Origin: CAYZJD01 sp964478455
GTDB lineage: Bacteria > Acidobacteriota > Terriglobia > Bryobacterales > Bryobacteraceae
Assembly: GCA_964478455.1 (NCBI GenBank)
Contig: CAYZJD010000030.1
Coordinates: forward strand, 1 to 20,940
Reading direction: 5' to 3'
DNA: 20,940 nt
Position numbers and translations under genes: made by a program. This document shows, piece after piece, positions 1-7,128 of the stretch; positions within the stretch are counted from its first letter, which is position 1, and the number at the start of each line of letters is the position of its first letter. Below the pieces are notes generated by a model. It was not told where the DNA came from and did no database searches. It saw only the letters and a list, made by a program, of their open reading frames with translations.

Positions 1-211
1 ACACCTGACCGACCTGAATTTCCGCGAGTGGGCGGCGATCGCGCCGCTGATCCTGTTGATGGTCTGGATGGGGACGGCGGCGCAAACGTTCCTTCCGCCG
101 ATCAGCGCGGCCAACGCGCGGATTCTCGACCGGGCCCGCCAGGGGATTGAGTACCACGTCAAAGCCGAGCCCGCGCCGGTCCCGCTGAGGGAGATCTCGC
201 ATGCCCGCTGA
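1..211 (+). CDS. nuoM: NADH-quinone oxidoreductase subunit M, 3' end (partial)
   Basis: This is the C-terminal end of an antiporter-like membrane subunit of respiratory complex I; the 5' part lies outside the window. Reading from base 2 gives about 69 residues with a final hydrophobic helix (around IAPLILLMVWMG), then a short polar tail ending in ISHAR and a TGA at 209-211. The pattern of an acidic-basic turn before the last helix, followed by a Pro-rich exit (TFLPPIS), is typical of NuoM C-termini. The assignment also rests on position, because nuoM normally precedes nuoN and the two overlap here by 11 bases, implying translational coupling. NuoL would be the less likely alternative. Confidence 0.85.
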   Translation, partial: HLTDLNFREWAAIAPLILLMVWMGTAAQTFLPPISAANARILDRARQGIEYHVKAEPAPVPLREISHAR

Positions 212-1667
212 CTTCATCCCTACGAGCGCCGAGCTGATCCGTATCTTGCCGGAGATTCTCCTTGTCGTCGCCGGCACGCTGGTGATGGTGCTCGAGCCGT
301 TCAGCCGCGGACGCGCCCGCGGCGAGCTTGAAGCCCTCTCGCTGGCCGGACTGGCCGCTGCCTTACTGGCGGCGGCAGCCGCGCATACCTCACCTGGCGC
401 CGCGTTCCAGGGGATGCTCGCGGTGGACGGTTTTGCCACCTTCTTCCGCATCCTGGTGATCGCGGTCGGGATACTGACTCTTCTGTGCTCCTCGGGGTAT
501 CTGCGGCGGGAAGGCGCGCACTCGGGAGAATTCTTCGCTCTGCTGCTGTACTCGGTGGCCGGGCAGTGCGTGATGGCAACGGCCAACGAACTGGTCATGA
601 TCTTTATCGGGCTGGAGATCTCCTCGATCGCCAGCTACATTCTTGCCGGCTACTTGCGCGACGACCGGCGGGCCAACGAAGCGGCGCTGAAGTACTTCCT
701 GCTCGGGTCTTTCGCGACCGCGTTTCTGCTGTATGGCGTCGCCTGGATCTACGGGATCACGGGCTCGACAAACCTGTCCGCTATCCGCGCTTCCTTCGAG
801 ACCCCAGGGGCCGCGCCCCCGGGCAGTCTGGTTGCTGTCGCGGCCGCGCTGATGTTCGTTGGACTGGCGTTCAAGGTCTCGGCCTGGCCGTTCCAGGCCT
901 GGACCCCGGACGTCTACCAGGGCGCGCCGACGCCCGTGACGGCGTTCCTCTCGGCCGGCCCCAAGGCCGCGGCGTTTGCCGTTCTGCTGCGCGTCTTCAT
1001 GACGGCCTTCGAGCCCATCGGCCCGCGCTGGGAACCTTTCGTGTGGGCCTCGGCGCTGGCAACGATGATCATCGGCAACTTCGCCGCCCTCACGCAGTCG
1101 AACGTGAAGCGTCTGCTGGCGTACAGCTCGATTGCGCATGCCGGCTACATCCTGGTGGCCGTGACCGCGCATTCGACGGTCGGGACGGCGGCGGCGATGT
1201 TCTACCTGGCCGCCTACGCCCTCATGAACATCGGCGCATTTGCGGTGGTAACGCACTTCTCGCAAAAGGGCGAGCGATACTTGGAAGTGCAGGATCTTGC
1301 CGGCCTCGGCGCGCGGTCCCCGGTTGCGGCCGCGCTCTTCTCGGTCTTTCTGCTCTCGCTGATCGGCGTCCCGCTCACCGGAGGATTCTTCGGCAAGTTC
1401 TATGTCTTCAAGGCGGCGCTGGACTCCAACCTGGTGTGGCTCACCGTGCTGGGACTGTTGAACAGCGCGGTAGCAGCCTACTATTACCTGCGCATCATCG
1501 TCGTGATGTACATGCACGAGCCAAGCGAGGCGAGCTTGACGGCGTCTCCGTTACCCGCGGGTGTGCAGGCCGTTCTGTGGGGCTCTGCCGCGGGGACACT
1601 GGCGCTGGGCGTGTTTCCGTCCCTGATCCTGAACTTTGCCAGCCGGTACGCCGCTTTGGCCGGGTGA
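201..1667 (+). CDS. nuoN: NADH-quinone oxidoreductase subunit N
   Basis: A 488-residue polytopic membrane subunit of complex I, one of the three antiporter-like proton-pumping subunits. The sequence is hydrophobic throughout with about 14 predicted helices. The family signature is clear: FKVSAWPFQAWTPDVYQGAP followed by TPVTAFLSAGPKAAAF (about residues 220-255), which carries the conserved lysine region of the proton channel; further on, NVKRLLAYSSIAHAGY and GVPLTGGFFGKFYVF are also typical NuoN motifs. Length matches the family. The ATG at 201 lies inside the end of nuoM and has a GAGGGAG ribosome site 7 bases upstream. nuoN is normally the last gene of the nuo operon, and here only 3 bases separate its stop from the stop of the convergent gene, so no intergenic terminator is visible. 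Confidence 0.97.
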   Translation: MPADFIPTSAELIRILPEILLVVAGTLVMVLEPFSRGRARGELEALSLAGLAAALLAAAAAHTSPGAAFQGMLAVDGFATFFRILVIAVGILTLLCSSGYLRREGAHSGEFFALLLYSVAGQCVMATANELVMIFIGLEISSIASYILAGYLRDDRRANEAALKYFLLGSFATAFLLYGVAWIYGITGSTNLSAIRASFETPGAAPPGSLVAVAAALMFVGLAFKVSAWPFQAWTPDVYQGAPTPVTAFLSAGPKAAAFAVLLRVFMTAFEPIGPRWEPFVWASALATMIIGNFAALTQSNVKRLLAYSSIAHAGYILVAVTAHSTVGTAAAMFYLAAYALMNIGAFAVVTHFSQKGERYLEVQDLAGLGARSPVAAALFSVFLLSLIGVPLTGGFFGKFYVFKAALDSNLVWLTVLGLLNSAVAAYYYLRIIVVMYMHEPSEASLTASPLPAGVQAVLWGSAAGTLALGVFPSLILNFASRYAALAG

Positions 1668-1670
1668 GGC

Positions 1671-2384
1671 TCATCTCGCCGGCTGCGGCTTCCCCGTCGC
1701 GACTTCCGGCAAATGGCCGGTGCCGGCCGGCATGGGAGTTTCCTCGGAAAGTGGCTGCTCCTTTTCCTCTTGCCCGGTCGGCGCGGATGTCTCGGAATCC
1801 GCACGAGCAGCCGGCGCTGGCGTTCCTCTGACCTTCAACGGATAAGCGGAAGGATTCGACCACCCGATGACCCGGTTGTCACGGAAGAGAACGCGGGAAG
1901 CACCATATTGCCAGAGGTCGTCACGCAGCAGTCCTGGCGTGCCCTGCACCGCCGCCACCTCGTCTTTGGTGGAGCCGATCCGGAAGTAGCCAGGGTTCGC
2001 CGTCGGCGCGGATGGCATCAATCTCACCCGCAAGCCGTGCCCTGGAGCAACGTGCCAGCCGACGACGCGATCGTCGCGGAAGTAGACTCGCGAGTTCCCG
2101 TAGTTCCAGGTCGAGTTGCTTCTGGTTGTCGGCTGACCCTGGATTCTCTCAACGTCGATCTTGGTGGATCCCAGGGTGAAAGCAGGCTTCACGGACCTGG
2201 AGAAGATCAACGGTGCGGGGCCGGCGTCAGGACCCGCGAACCAACTCACGAAACCGATGAGGACAAGGAGAACCACCGCAAAGAGCAGAAACTCGTCGGA
2301 AACTGTCCGGCGTCTGCTCAGCCTGGGCATGAGTTCCCGCCGGTAGGCAAATGGCGCCTCCAGGCGGGGTTCGTTCCGCCGCAT
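1671..2384 (-). CDS. Membrane-anchored protein with two GSTKDEV-type repeats (paralogue 1)
   Basis: A 237-residue protein of unknown function. A basic N-terminus (RLSRRR) is followed by one membrane helix at about residues 32-50, so the rest is probably outside the cytoplasm. Two copies of a roughly 50-residue repeat follow (about 69-121 and 134-186). Each reads as GSTK-x-DV/DEV, then QGxP, then W-x-YG-x-S-x-V-x-FRD-x-RV-x-GW, ending in PLKV or GLRV. The layout recalls small BamE/SmpA-OmlA-like folds (G-x-T-x-x-x-V-x-x-x-x-G-x-P), but that is inference. The tail from residue 187 is Pro/Glu-rich and low complexity. ATG 2384 has a strong GGAGGAG site at 2392-2398. The gene directly downstream of paralogue 2 encodes the same architecture, so they look like a tandem duplication. 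Confidence 0.85.
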   Translation of the reverse strand: MRRNEPRLEAPFAYRRELMPRLSRRRTVSDEFLLFAVVLLVLIGFVSWFAGPDAGPAPLIFSRSVKPAFTLGSTKIDVERIQGQPTTRSNSTWNYGNSRVYFRDDRVVGWHVAPGHGLRVRLMPSAPTANPGYFRIGSTKDEVAAVQGTPGLLRDDLWQYGASRVLFRDNRVIGWSNPSAYPLKVRGTPAPAARADSETSAPTGQEEKEQPLSEETPMPAGTGHLPEVATGKPQPAR

Positions 2385-2391
2385 AAACCAA

Positions 2392-2398
2392 CTCCTCC
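2392..2398 (-). promoter_or_regulatory. Strong ribosome binding site fixing the start of paralogue 1
   Basis: On the minus strand the bases read GGAGGAG, 7 bases before the ATG at 2384. This supports the longer N-terminus rather than the internal ATG at 2330. Confidence 0.75.
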
Positions 2399-2434
2399 GA
2401 CCTGATGAGAGCTTCTCGCCCGGAATAGCCCCGC

Positions 2435-2504
2435 TACTATTTTACGGCGTGGACGCGAACGCGGTAAATAGTACCGAACTGGACGGCCGCCGGGTACGTA
2501 CTAG
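2435..2504 (-). promoter_or_regulatory. Conserved upstream module, copy A (inverted repeat plus GTACTAG)
   Basis: The segment contains a perfect 8-bp inverted repeat, TACTATTT at 2435-2442 and AAATAGTA at 2466-2473. Overlapping the right arm is GTAAATAGTACC (2464-2475), and 22 bases further on is GTACTAG (2498-2504). The same two words at nearly the same spacing and distance from the start codon occur before the second paralogue (3425-3466). On the minus strand the word TACTAT could be a -10 element, but no convincing -35 is seen. A shared operator or promoter retained after duplication is the simplest reading. Confidence 0.5.
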
Positions 2505-2588
2505 CAGTTACATAGGTTAGAGGAACGACATTAACGACCTTCAAAGCAGGAGCTTATAACGCGGGCGCCACGGAAACCGAGGCGGCGG

Positions 2589-2602
2589 ACCCGCCGGCGG
2601 GT
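2589..2602. terminator. GC-rich palindrome downstream of paralogue 2 (possible terminator)
   Basis: ACCCGCCGGCGGGT is a perfect 14-bp palindrome 17 bases past the stop of the 2620-3342 gene. No T-run follows on the minus strand, so a factor-independent terminator is not assured. Confidence 0.3.
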
Positions 2603-2619
2603 TGCGTGGATGGAGCGGT

Positions 2620-3342
2620 TCAGAGCCGGTTTCCGGCAATCTTGCTCGCCGGAGGGGGCTCAACCTTCGTGGTCGTGCCGCCTTGCGGCCTTTTGGGCGC
2701 GTGGCGCTCAACGATTAGCGGATTCGCCGGCGAATTGGACCAGCCCACCACCAAGTCCCCACGGAAGAAGAACTTCGACGGGCCGTACTCCCACACTCCG
2801 TCGTCCAGGCGTGTTGGGGTACCATGCAGGCGCAGGACGTCATCCTTAGTGGAGCCGATGTGGATCAACTTCACACTTGCCACCGTGGCGGCGGCTGGAA
2901 TGATTCTCACTTTCAGCGGATGCTCCGGCGTGCTCGACCAGCCCCTGACTCTGCCTTTCCGGAAAACAACCTTCGAGGAACCGTAGCTCCAGGTGCTCCC
3001 CTGGACAAGCGAGGGTACACCCTGGGCCTGGAGGACTTCGTTCTTCGTTGAGCCCACGCTGAAGTACCGACTCTGGGCCTCGGCCTGCTGGGGGGCGACC
3101 TGCGCCGGTCTCGAACCGAGAATGCCCAGCTCACCCACTTCTTTCTTGATCCGCCCGATCCAGCCCATGAAGATGACAAAAAACAACAGGAAGATTGCGA
3201 GGATCGGCATCATCCTGCTCGAAAGGGTCCAGGTGAGTGTTGGCTCGAGCCCGCTGCGGCGCGAACGGTCCTCGTTCCCGAAGGAGAAAGGCGATGCCGC
3301 CTGGGGCTTCGTGAGAAACGGAATGTGGATTCTCGAACTCAT
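2620..3342 (-). CDS. Membrane-anchored protein with two GSTKDEV-type repeats (paralogue 2)
   Basis: A 240-residue paralogue of the 1671-2384 product. It has a polar N-terminus of about 43 residues, one membrane helix (about 44-63, MPILAIFLLFFVIFMGWI) and then two repeats at about 93-146 and 160-212. Each repeat has GSTK-(N/D)-(E/D)-V, QG or HG then P, W-x-YG-x-S-K, F-x-F/FRKG and GWS, ending in PLKV or PLIV. The tail is Pro/Thr/Lys-rich. The frame is open to an ATG at 3438 and another at 3402, but neither has a good ribosome site, and the 3438 ATG falls within the upstream motif shared with paralogue 1. The ATG at 3342 places that motif 82 bases upstream, matching 79 in paralogue 1, so I chose it. 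Its own ribosome site is weak. Function unknown. Confidence 0.78.
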   Translation of the reverse strand: MSSRIHIPFLTKPQAASPFSFGNEDRSRRSGLEPTLTWTLSSRMMPILAIFLLFFVIFMGWIGRIKKEVGELGILGSRPAQVAPQQAEAQSRYFSVGSTKNEVLQAQGVPSLVQGSTWSYGSSKVVFRKGRVRGWSSTPEHPLKVRIIPAAATVASVKLIHIGSTKDDVLRLHGTPTRLDDGVWEYGPSKFFFRGDLVVGWSNSPANPLIVERHAPKRPQGGTTTKVEPPPASKIAGNRL

Positions 3343-3388
3343 CTGCCAACGCGGGCCGCCACCGACAGACCTCCCCTTTGTCTCGCTG

Positions 3389-3466
3389 TTTACGCATTCC
3401 ATCCTAGAGTTCGGGGCGGTCGGCGTAAATGGTACCATCCGTTGTCCCGAACGGCTCCTGTACTAG
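3389..3466 (-). promoter_or_regulatory. Conserved upstream module, copy B
   Basis: A 7-bp inverted repeat, TTTACGC (3389-3395) and GCGTAAA (3423-3429), overlaps GTAAATGGTACC (3425-3436). GTACTAG (3460-3466) follows 23 bases later. The arrangement mirrors copy A before paralogue 1 (22-base spacing, TTTAC/GTAAA arms). It is probably a regulatory site for the downstream membrane protein. Confidence 0.5.
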
Positions 3467-3492
3467 GCTGCGGTTGGGGAGGTCCTAGTACA
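3459..3492. repeat. 9-bp inverted repeat TGTACTAGG / CCTAGTACA
   Basis: The arms at 3459-3467 and 3484-3492 are perfect and are separated by 16 bases. The left arm contains the GTACTAG word shared by both upstream modules, so this may be a protein-binding site or a hairpin. Confidence 0.55.
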
Positions 3493-3656
3493 CCAATTCG
3501 GTACCTCGGAGGATGATGAAGAACCCCGTTGCACGGTCGTAGGCGGAGGTCGGGGACCTGTCGATTCGCTTGGAGGGCAAGTGGTTTGTTATCAGGAAAT
3601 TAAGGCCTTCGGAGCGTGGTGCGGGGCAGCGCGCTATGGCGGCGTCTACCCATGGC

Positions 3657-4145
3657 TCAGTCCGCCTTGGACAGTTTCGGCGTGATCAGCCACAGCAGCA
3701 CGCCGCGCGGCTGCGGCCCGAAGCGGTCAATCTGAACGCACGCCAAAGCGCCCTTCTTGAGATCCACTTGCAGCGAAGGCGCGGCAAGCAGATACGCAAT
3801 GGTCTGGCTCAGCAGAGGCTCGTGACCCGAGAGCAGCAGCTCATCGGCCTGCTTCTGGAGACGGATTTCCCCCCAGACCTCCTCTGGTGACGATCCGGGC
3901 GCTAGCGCCTTCGTCTGTATCAATTCTCCTTCAAAGCCCAGAGTCTCGGCGGCCAGTTGTGCCGTTTGTACCGCGCGCTTATACGGACTGGTCAGGATAA
4001 CCGAGGGCGACACCCCGGCGGCTTTGGCCACTCTCAGAACTGAGCGGACCTTCCTACTTCCTTCCGGAACCAGCGCGCGAGCCTCGTCGCTCGAGCCCTG
4101 GGCGGCCTCCTCTGCAATTCCATGGCGAAGAACATAAATCAACAT
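3657..4145 (-). CDS. SixA-like phosphohistidine phosphatase (histidine phosphatase superfamily)
   Basis: A 162-residue cytoplasmic protein of the histidine phosphatase superfamily. It has the catalytic RHG at residues 7-9 (H8 would be the phosphorylated histidine), the second arginine in SPYKRAVQTA (R57) and the second histidine in SGHEPLLS (H108). The short length, the LxRHGxAE start and the TSPYKRAxQTA motif place it nearest to SixA, which removes phosphate from histidine on phosphorelay (HPt) or PTS-type proteins in other bacteria; the substrate here is unknown. No sensor kinase lies nearby. The gene is transcribed divergently from the O-antigen-ligase-like gene with only 58 bases between starts, so promoters must overlap in that gap. 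Confidence 0.88.
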   Translation of the reverse strand: MLIYVLRHGIAEEAAQGSSDEARALVPEGSRKVRSVLRVAKAAGVSPSVILTSPYKRAVQTAQLAAETLGFEGELIQTKALAPGSSPEEVWGEIRLQKQADELLLSGHEPLLSQTIAYLLAAPSLQVDLKKGALACVQIDRFGPQPRGVLLWLITPKLSKAD

Positions 4146-4203
4146 GAGCGCTGGGCGGTTTCAACTTCATTCTGGCATACTGTAGGCTTCTGCTCTCCTG
4201 AGA

Positions 4204-5448
4204 ATGCCCTCGACCGCGGCCCCTGGAGCCCTATTCGCCCGCGGCGCCTTCTGGCTCGCCGGCGGCGCGGTCGTTTCGGTTCTCTTCTCCGTCGCCGCCA
4301 GCCAGATCCTGCTCGCGCTGGCCGTGGCGGCGCTGCTTCTTTCCGGCCAGAGGCTGCGCTTCCCGCCCGTCCTCCTGCCGCTCGGTCTGTTCGCCGCCGG
4401 GACGCTTGTTTCTCTCGCGCTGTCGGGCGACGCGGCCGCCGGGCGGCCGCAGGTTCGGAAGTTCTTCGTCTACCTGGTGCTGCTGGTCGTCTACTCGACG
4501 TTCCGCGATCTGGATTCAACCCGGAAACTGGCGCTCTGCTCGATGGGCGCGGGCGCCGTGATCGCCGTCCGCGGCCTGATTCAGTTCGGCGAAAAGGCAA
4601 GCGAAGCGAAGGCGCTCGGACAGAGCTTCTACGACCATTACGTGGCGGAACGGATTACCGGCTTCATGAGCCACTGGATGACCTTCAGCGGTTTGCTCAT
4701 GATCGTCCTGCTGCTGACGGCGGCGTTCCTTCTCTTCTCTCCAGCCGCACGCCGGCGCTTGCTCTGGCTCGCCCTGCTGTGTGCAGCGCCGGTGGCCGCT
4801 GCCCTGCTCCTTGGGTTCACCCGCAGCATCTGGCTGGCGACTGCTGCTGCGGGCCTGTACCTGGTCTGGTGCTGGCGGCGGCGCTGGATTCTCCTGGCTC
4901 CCGTCTTGCTGCTGGCAGCGGCATGGATCGCTCCGGCCTCGGTTCGCACGCGGTTCCTCTCGATGTTCAAGCCGAAGCGCGAGGTAGACAGCAACCAGCA
5001 TCGCCTCGTCTGCTGGCGCACCGGGCTGGTGATGATCCGCGCCCACCCGTGGTTCGGACTCGGGCCGGAGCAGGTGAGGCTTCAGTTTGATGGCTATGTG
5101 CCGCGCGACATTTCGCGCCCGCTTCCCAGCGGCTGGTACGGCCACCTGCACAACATCTACATCCACTACGCCGCTGAACGCGGTATCCCCACGATGCTCG
5201 CGCTGGTGTGGCTGCTCGTCAAGATGCTGTTCGACTTCCTGAGCACGGTACGCAGGCTCCCGCCCGGTCCGAGCGAGGAGAAGTTCCTGCTGCACGGCGC
5301 GTCGGCGGTGGTCCTGGCGATCATGATCGGCGGGGTCTTCGAGCTGAATCTCGGCGACAGCGAAGTGCTGGCGCTGTTCCTTGCGGTGATGGCCTGCGGC
5401 TACGCCGCGCGCGATCGCGTTCTGGTTGGGAAGGCACAGGATGCCTGA
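4204..5448 (+). CDS. O-antigen ligase / polymerase family membrane protein (Wzy_C-like)
   Basis: A 414-residue polytopic inner-membrane protein, hydrophobic over nearly its full length with about ten or more helices. The diagnostic part is the periplasmic loop and the helix after it, about residues 270-345: RTGLVMIRAHPWFGLGPEQV, then a polar stretch, then HLHNIYIHYAAERGIPTML. The G(L)GP region plus HN-x-(Y/I)-x-x-x-x-x-E-x-G is the signature of WaaL/Wzy-type enzymes that join or polymerise undecaprenyl-linked glycans. Whether it is a lipid A ligase, a polymerase or a protein O-oligosaccharyltransferase cannot be told from sequence. No glycosyltransferases are adjacent. The ATG follows a weak site. 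Its stop overlaps the start of the next gene by 8 bases. Confidence 0.85.
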   Translation: MPSTAAPGALFARGAFWLAGGAVVSVLFSVAASQILLALAVAALLLSGQRLRFPPVLLPLGLFAAGTLVSLALSGDAAAGRPQVRKFFVYLVLLVVYSTFRDLDSTRKLALCSMGAGAVIAVRGLIQFGEKASEAKALGQSFYDHYVAERITGFMSHWMTFSGLLMIVLLLTAAFLLFSPAARRRLLWLALLCAAPVAAALLLGFTRSIWLATAAAGLYLVWCWRRRWILLAPVLLLAAAWIAPASVRTRFLSMFKPKREVDSNQHRLVCWRTGLVMIRAHPWFGLGPEQVRLQFDGYVPRDISRPLPSGWYGHLHNIYIHYAAERGIPTMLALVWLLVKMLFDFLSTVRRLPPGPSEEKFLLHGASAVVLAIMIGGVFELNLGDSEVLALFLAVMACGYAARDRVLVGKAQDA

Positions 5449-6163
5449 GACCTTGCGGGGGCTTCAGATCCTTCTGGCCGGAGGCTCCGGCGGCCTGGGT
5501 TCCGCGACGGCGGAGTTGCTCGCCGCCGAAGGCGCGCGGCTCGTGGTGAGCTATCGCTCCGACGCCGAGCGGGCCTCGCGCCTGGCGGGGATGGCCGCGC
5601 TGGTGCAAGCGGACCTGACCGCGGCGGAAGATCGGAAGCGCCTGCTCGACGCCGCGCCGGAGATTTACGGCCTGGTGGTTTTCGCCGGAGATCCCGCCAG
5701 GGCCGGCGAAGGCGCGGTCATGGAAGACGTCCTGCGCCGGTCGCATGAGCAGAACTATCTCGGCCCCATTCTGCTGGCCCGCGAGGCGGCGGAGCGAATG
5801 AGACAGCGTGGCACGGCAGGCGCCATCGTGCTGTTCTCCACGATGCAGGCTGTGTCTCTGTTCCCAGGCTCGACCGCTTATGCCGGGGCCAAGGCGGCGC
5901 TGCTCCAAGCAGCGCGCATCCTGGCCAAGGAATGCCGCGGTCCGGCGAACATCCGGGTCAACGTCGTCTGTCCGGGTGTAACGGCAGCAGGCATGGCCCA
6001 AGCCAGCATCGCGTCGGGCAAGTATGACCGTTACATCGGCGAGGCCATCATCCCGCGCTTTGGCCGCGCCATCGACGTGGCCCGGGCCGTCCGGTTTTTC
6101 CTGGAGCCGGACAGCTACATCACCGGACAAGTGCTGACTGTAGACGGAGGGCTAACACTATGA
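5441..6163 (+). CDS. Short-chain dehydrogenase/reductase (SDR) family oxidoreductase
   Basis: A 240-residue classical SDR with a Rossmann fold. The nucleotide-binding glycine motif reads AGGSGGLG (residues 13-20). The active site is N105, S133 in VLFSTMQ, Y147 and K151 in YAGAK. The C-terminal ITGQVLTVDGGLTL is typical of FabG-like members. The expected NNAG motif is changed to VFAGD (80-84). A basic S37-Y-R39 after the second strand suggests NADP(H), though this is inference. The frame is open to a TTG at 5426, but ATG 5441 has GGGAAGG upstream and overlaps the previous stop, so I chose it. Its own stop overlaps the next ATG by 4 bases (ATGA). The substrate is unknown. Confidence 0.9.
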   Translation: MPETLRGLQILLAGGSGGLGSATAELLAAEGARLVVSYRSDAERASRLAGMAALVQADLTAAEDRKRLLDAAPEIYGLVVFAGDPARAGEGAVMEDVLRRSHEQNYLGPILLAREAAERMRQRGTAGAIVLFSTMQAVSLFPGSTAYAGAKAALLQAARILAKECRGPANIRVNVVCPGVTAAGMAQASIASGKYDRYIGEAIIPRFGRAIDVARAVRFFLEPDSYITGQVLTVDGGLTL

Positions 6164-6933
6164 AGCTGAGCAGGCGTACCTTTCTGGGGGGCGCCGCGCT
6201 CCTGCCTCGCGGGGCCGCGGCACGGACACCAGACATACCGCTCATTGACCTTCACGTCCACGCCGAGGGCGAGATGAGGGTGGAGCGAGCGGTGCAAATC
6301 GCTCGGGAACGCGGCGTGAAGGTCGGCATCGCCGAGCACGGCGGTTGCGGTCTGGAGTTGGGCAGCGACGAGTCGCTCCTCCGGTACGTCGAGCGACTCG
6401 CGCCGCACCCAGTGTTCAAAGGGATGCAGGCCGAAGGGCACGACTGGATGCGATGCTTCTCCAGAGACGCCCTGGCGAAGCTCGATTTCATCCTCGCGGA
6501 CGCGCTTGTGTTCCCGGAGAAAGATGGAAGGCGGGTCCGGCTCTGGACCAGCGAGGCCAAGATCACCGACAAGCAGGACTTCATGGACCGCTACGTGGAT
6601 TTCAGCGTGCAGGTGATTTCACTGGAGCCTATTCATATCTTCGCCAACCCTACCTTTCTCCCGGAAGCGATCGCGGGCGAGTACGAGGCACTTTGGACGA
6701 AGGAGCGGATGCGGACGGTGATCGAGGCGGCTGCGAAGCGCAAGGTTGCCATCGAGATCAACTCGCTGTACCGCATTCCGAGCGAGGCCTTCATCCGGAT
6801 GACGAAGGAGGCCGGAGTGCGATTCACCTTCGGCTCAAACAGTCATGGGGACGGGATCGGCCGTCTGGACTACTGTCTTGAAATGGCCCGCAGGTGCGGC
6901 TTGACCAGGGCCGACTTTTTCGTACCCGGATAG
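6160..6933 (+). CDS. Tat-exported PHP-domain metal-dependent hydrolase
   Basis: A 257-residue protein beginning with a twin-arginine signal, SRRTFLGGAALL, so it is probably exported folded. The mature part has PHP/amidohydrolase-like metal ligands: DLHVH (H32, H34), EHGG (H60), FANPTF, EINS and GSNSHG near the C-terminus. PHP proteins are metal-dependent phosphoesterases such as histidinol phosphatase, but this one is an uncharacterised exported branch, and the usual GSDAH motif reads GSNSH. It is the third gene of a coupled cluster with the SDR and the O-antigen-ligase-like gene (4-base overlap with the SDR). A role in a secreted glycan or phosphoester pathway is possible but unproven. Confidence 0.8.
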   Translation: MKLSRRTFLGGAALLPRGAAARTPDIPLIDLHVHAEGEMRVERAVQIARERGVKVGIAEHGGCGLELGSDESLLRYVERLAPHPVFKGMQAEGHDWMRCFSRDALAKLDFILADALVFPEKDGRRVRLWTSEAKITDKQDFMDRYVDFSVQVISLEPIHIFANPTFLPEAIAGEYEALWTKERMRTVIEAAAKRKVAIEINSLYRIPSEAFIRMTKEAGVRFTFGSNSHGDGIGRLDYCLEMARRCGLTRADFFVPG

Positions 6934-6965
6934 TATCTCCCGAGTTAAGCCCGGGTGGATGTGGA

Positions 6966-7121
6966 GCGCGCAGTCTTGCGCGCCACGCCGGCAGCACTGC
7001 CGGCGGAGGGCGCGGCGGACACCGCGCTGGACCTTCTGCCGGCGTGACCGCCGGCATTGCAGGCCTGGCGGCCCGCTCCACCGAGGAGGTTCTCCAGGGG
7101 CGCGGCCCGAAGGCCGCGCCC
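6966..7121. repeat. Array of four short perfect hairpins
   Basis: Four stem-loops stand in a row between convergent genes: 6966-6983 (7-bp stem GCGCGCA, loop GTCT), 6987-7004 (8-bp stem GCCGGCAG, 2-base centre), 7037-7056 (8-bp stem TGCCGGCG, loop TGAC) and 7098-7121 (10-bp stem GGGCGCGGCC, loop CGAA). The pattern resembles families of extragenic palindromes. The last one may terminate the receptor gene. Confidence 0.7.
7098..7121 (-). terminator. Strong hairpin 7 bases after the receptor stop codon
   Basis: A perfect 10-bp GC-only stem with a CGAA tetraloop. No T-run follows on the minus strand, so it could stabilise the 3' end or stop transcription with Rho rather than act as a classic intrinsic terminator. 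Confidence 0.45.
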
Positions 7122-7128
7122 GCAGGTG

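Larger units (their letters stand above)
3343..3656. other. Intergenic region between paralogue 2 and sixA-like gene
   Basis: No convincing gene is seen. The right-hand part of copy B of the conserved upstream module and a 9-bp inverted repeat (3459-3492) occupy the first half. At 3504-3540 a GGAGG is followed by an ATG and a 9-codon frame that stops at once. The second half (3540-3656) shows nothing recognisable. Confidence 0.6.

Noticed and set aside
390..1517. 375-codon minus-strand frame
   Set aside because: Shadow of nuoN; rich in Arg, Gln and His with no domain.
1715..1728. Palindrome GGCCGG-TG-CCGGCC as a nuo operon terminator
   Set aside because: It lies within the coding tail of the convergent gene, is short and lacks a T-run; chance is likely in such GC-rich sequence.
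485..1831. 448-codon plus-strand frame
   Set aside because: Shifted-frame shadow of nuoN running into the convergent gene; composition is not protein-like.
3396..3438. Longer N-terminus of paralogue 2 from ATG 3438 or 3402
   Set aside because: No good ribosome site at either, the 3438 codon falls inside the shared upstream motif, and the extra residues have no match in paralogue 1.
3504..3540. GGAGG followed by an ATG, resembling a gene start
   Set aside because: The frame stops after nine codons; at most a leader peptide or relic, with no further support.
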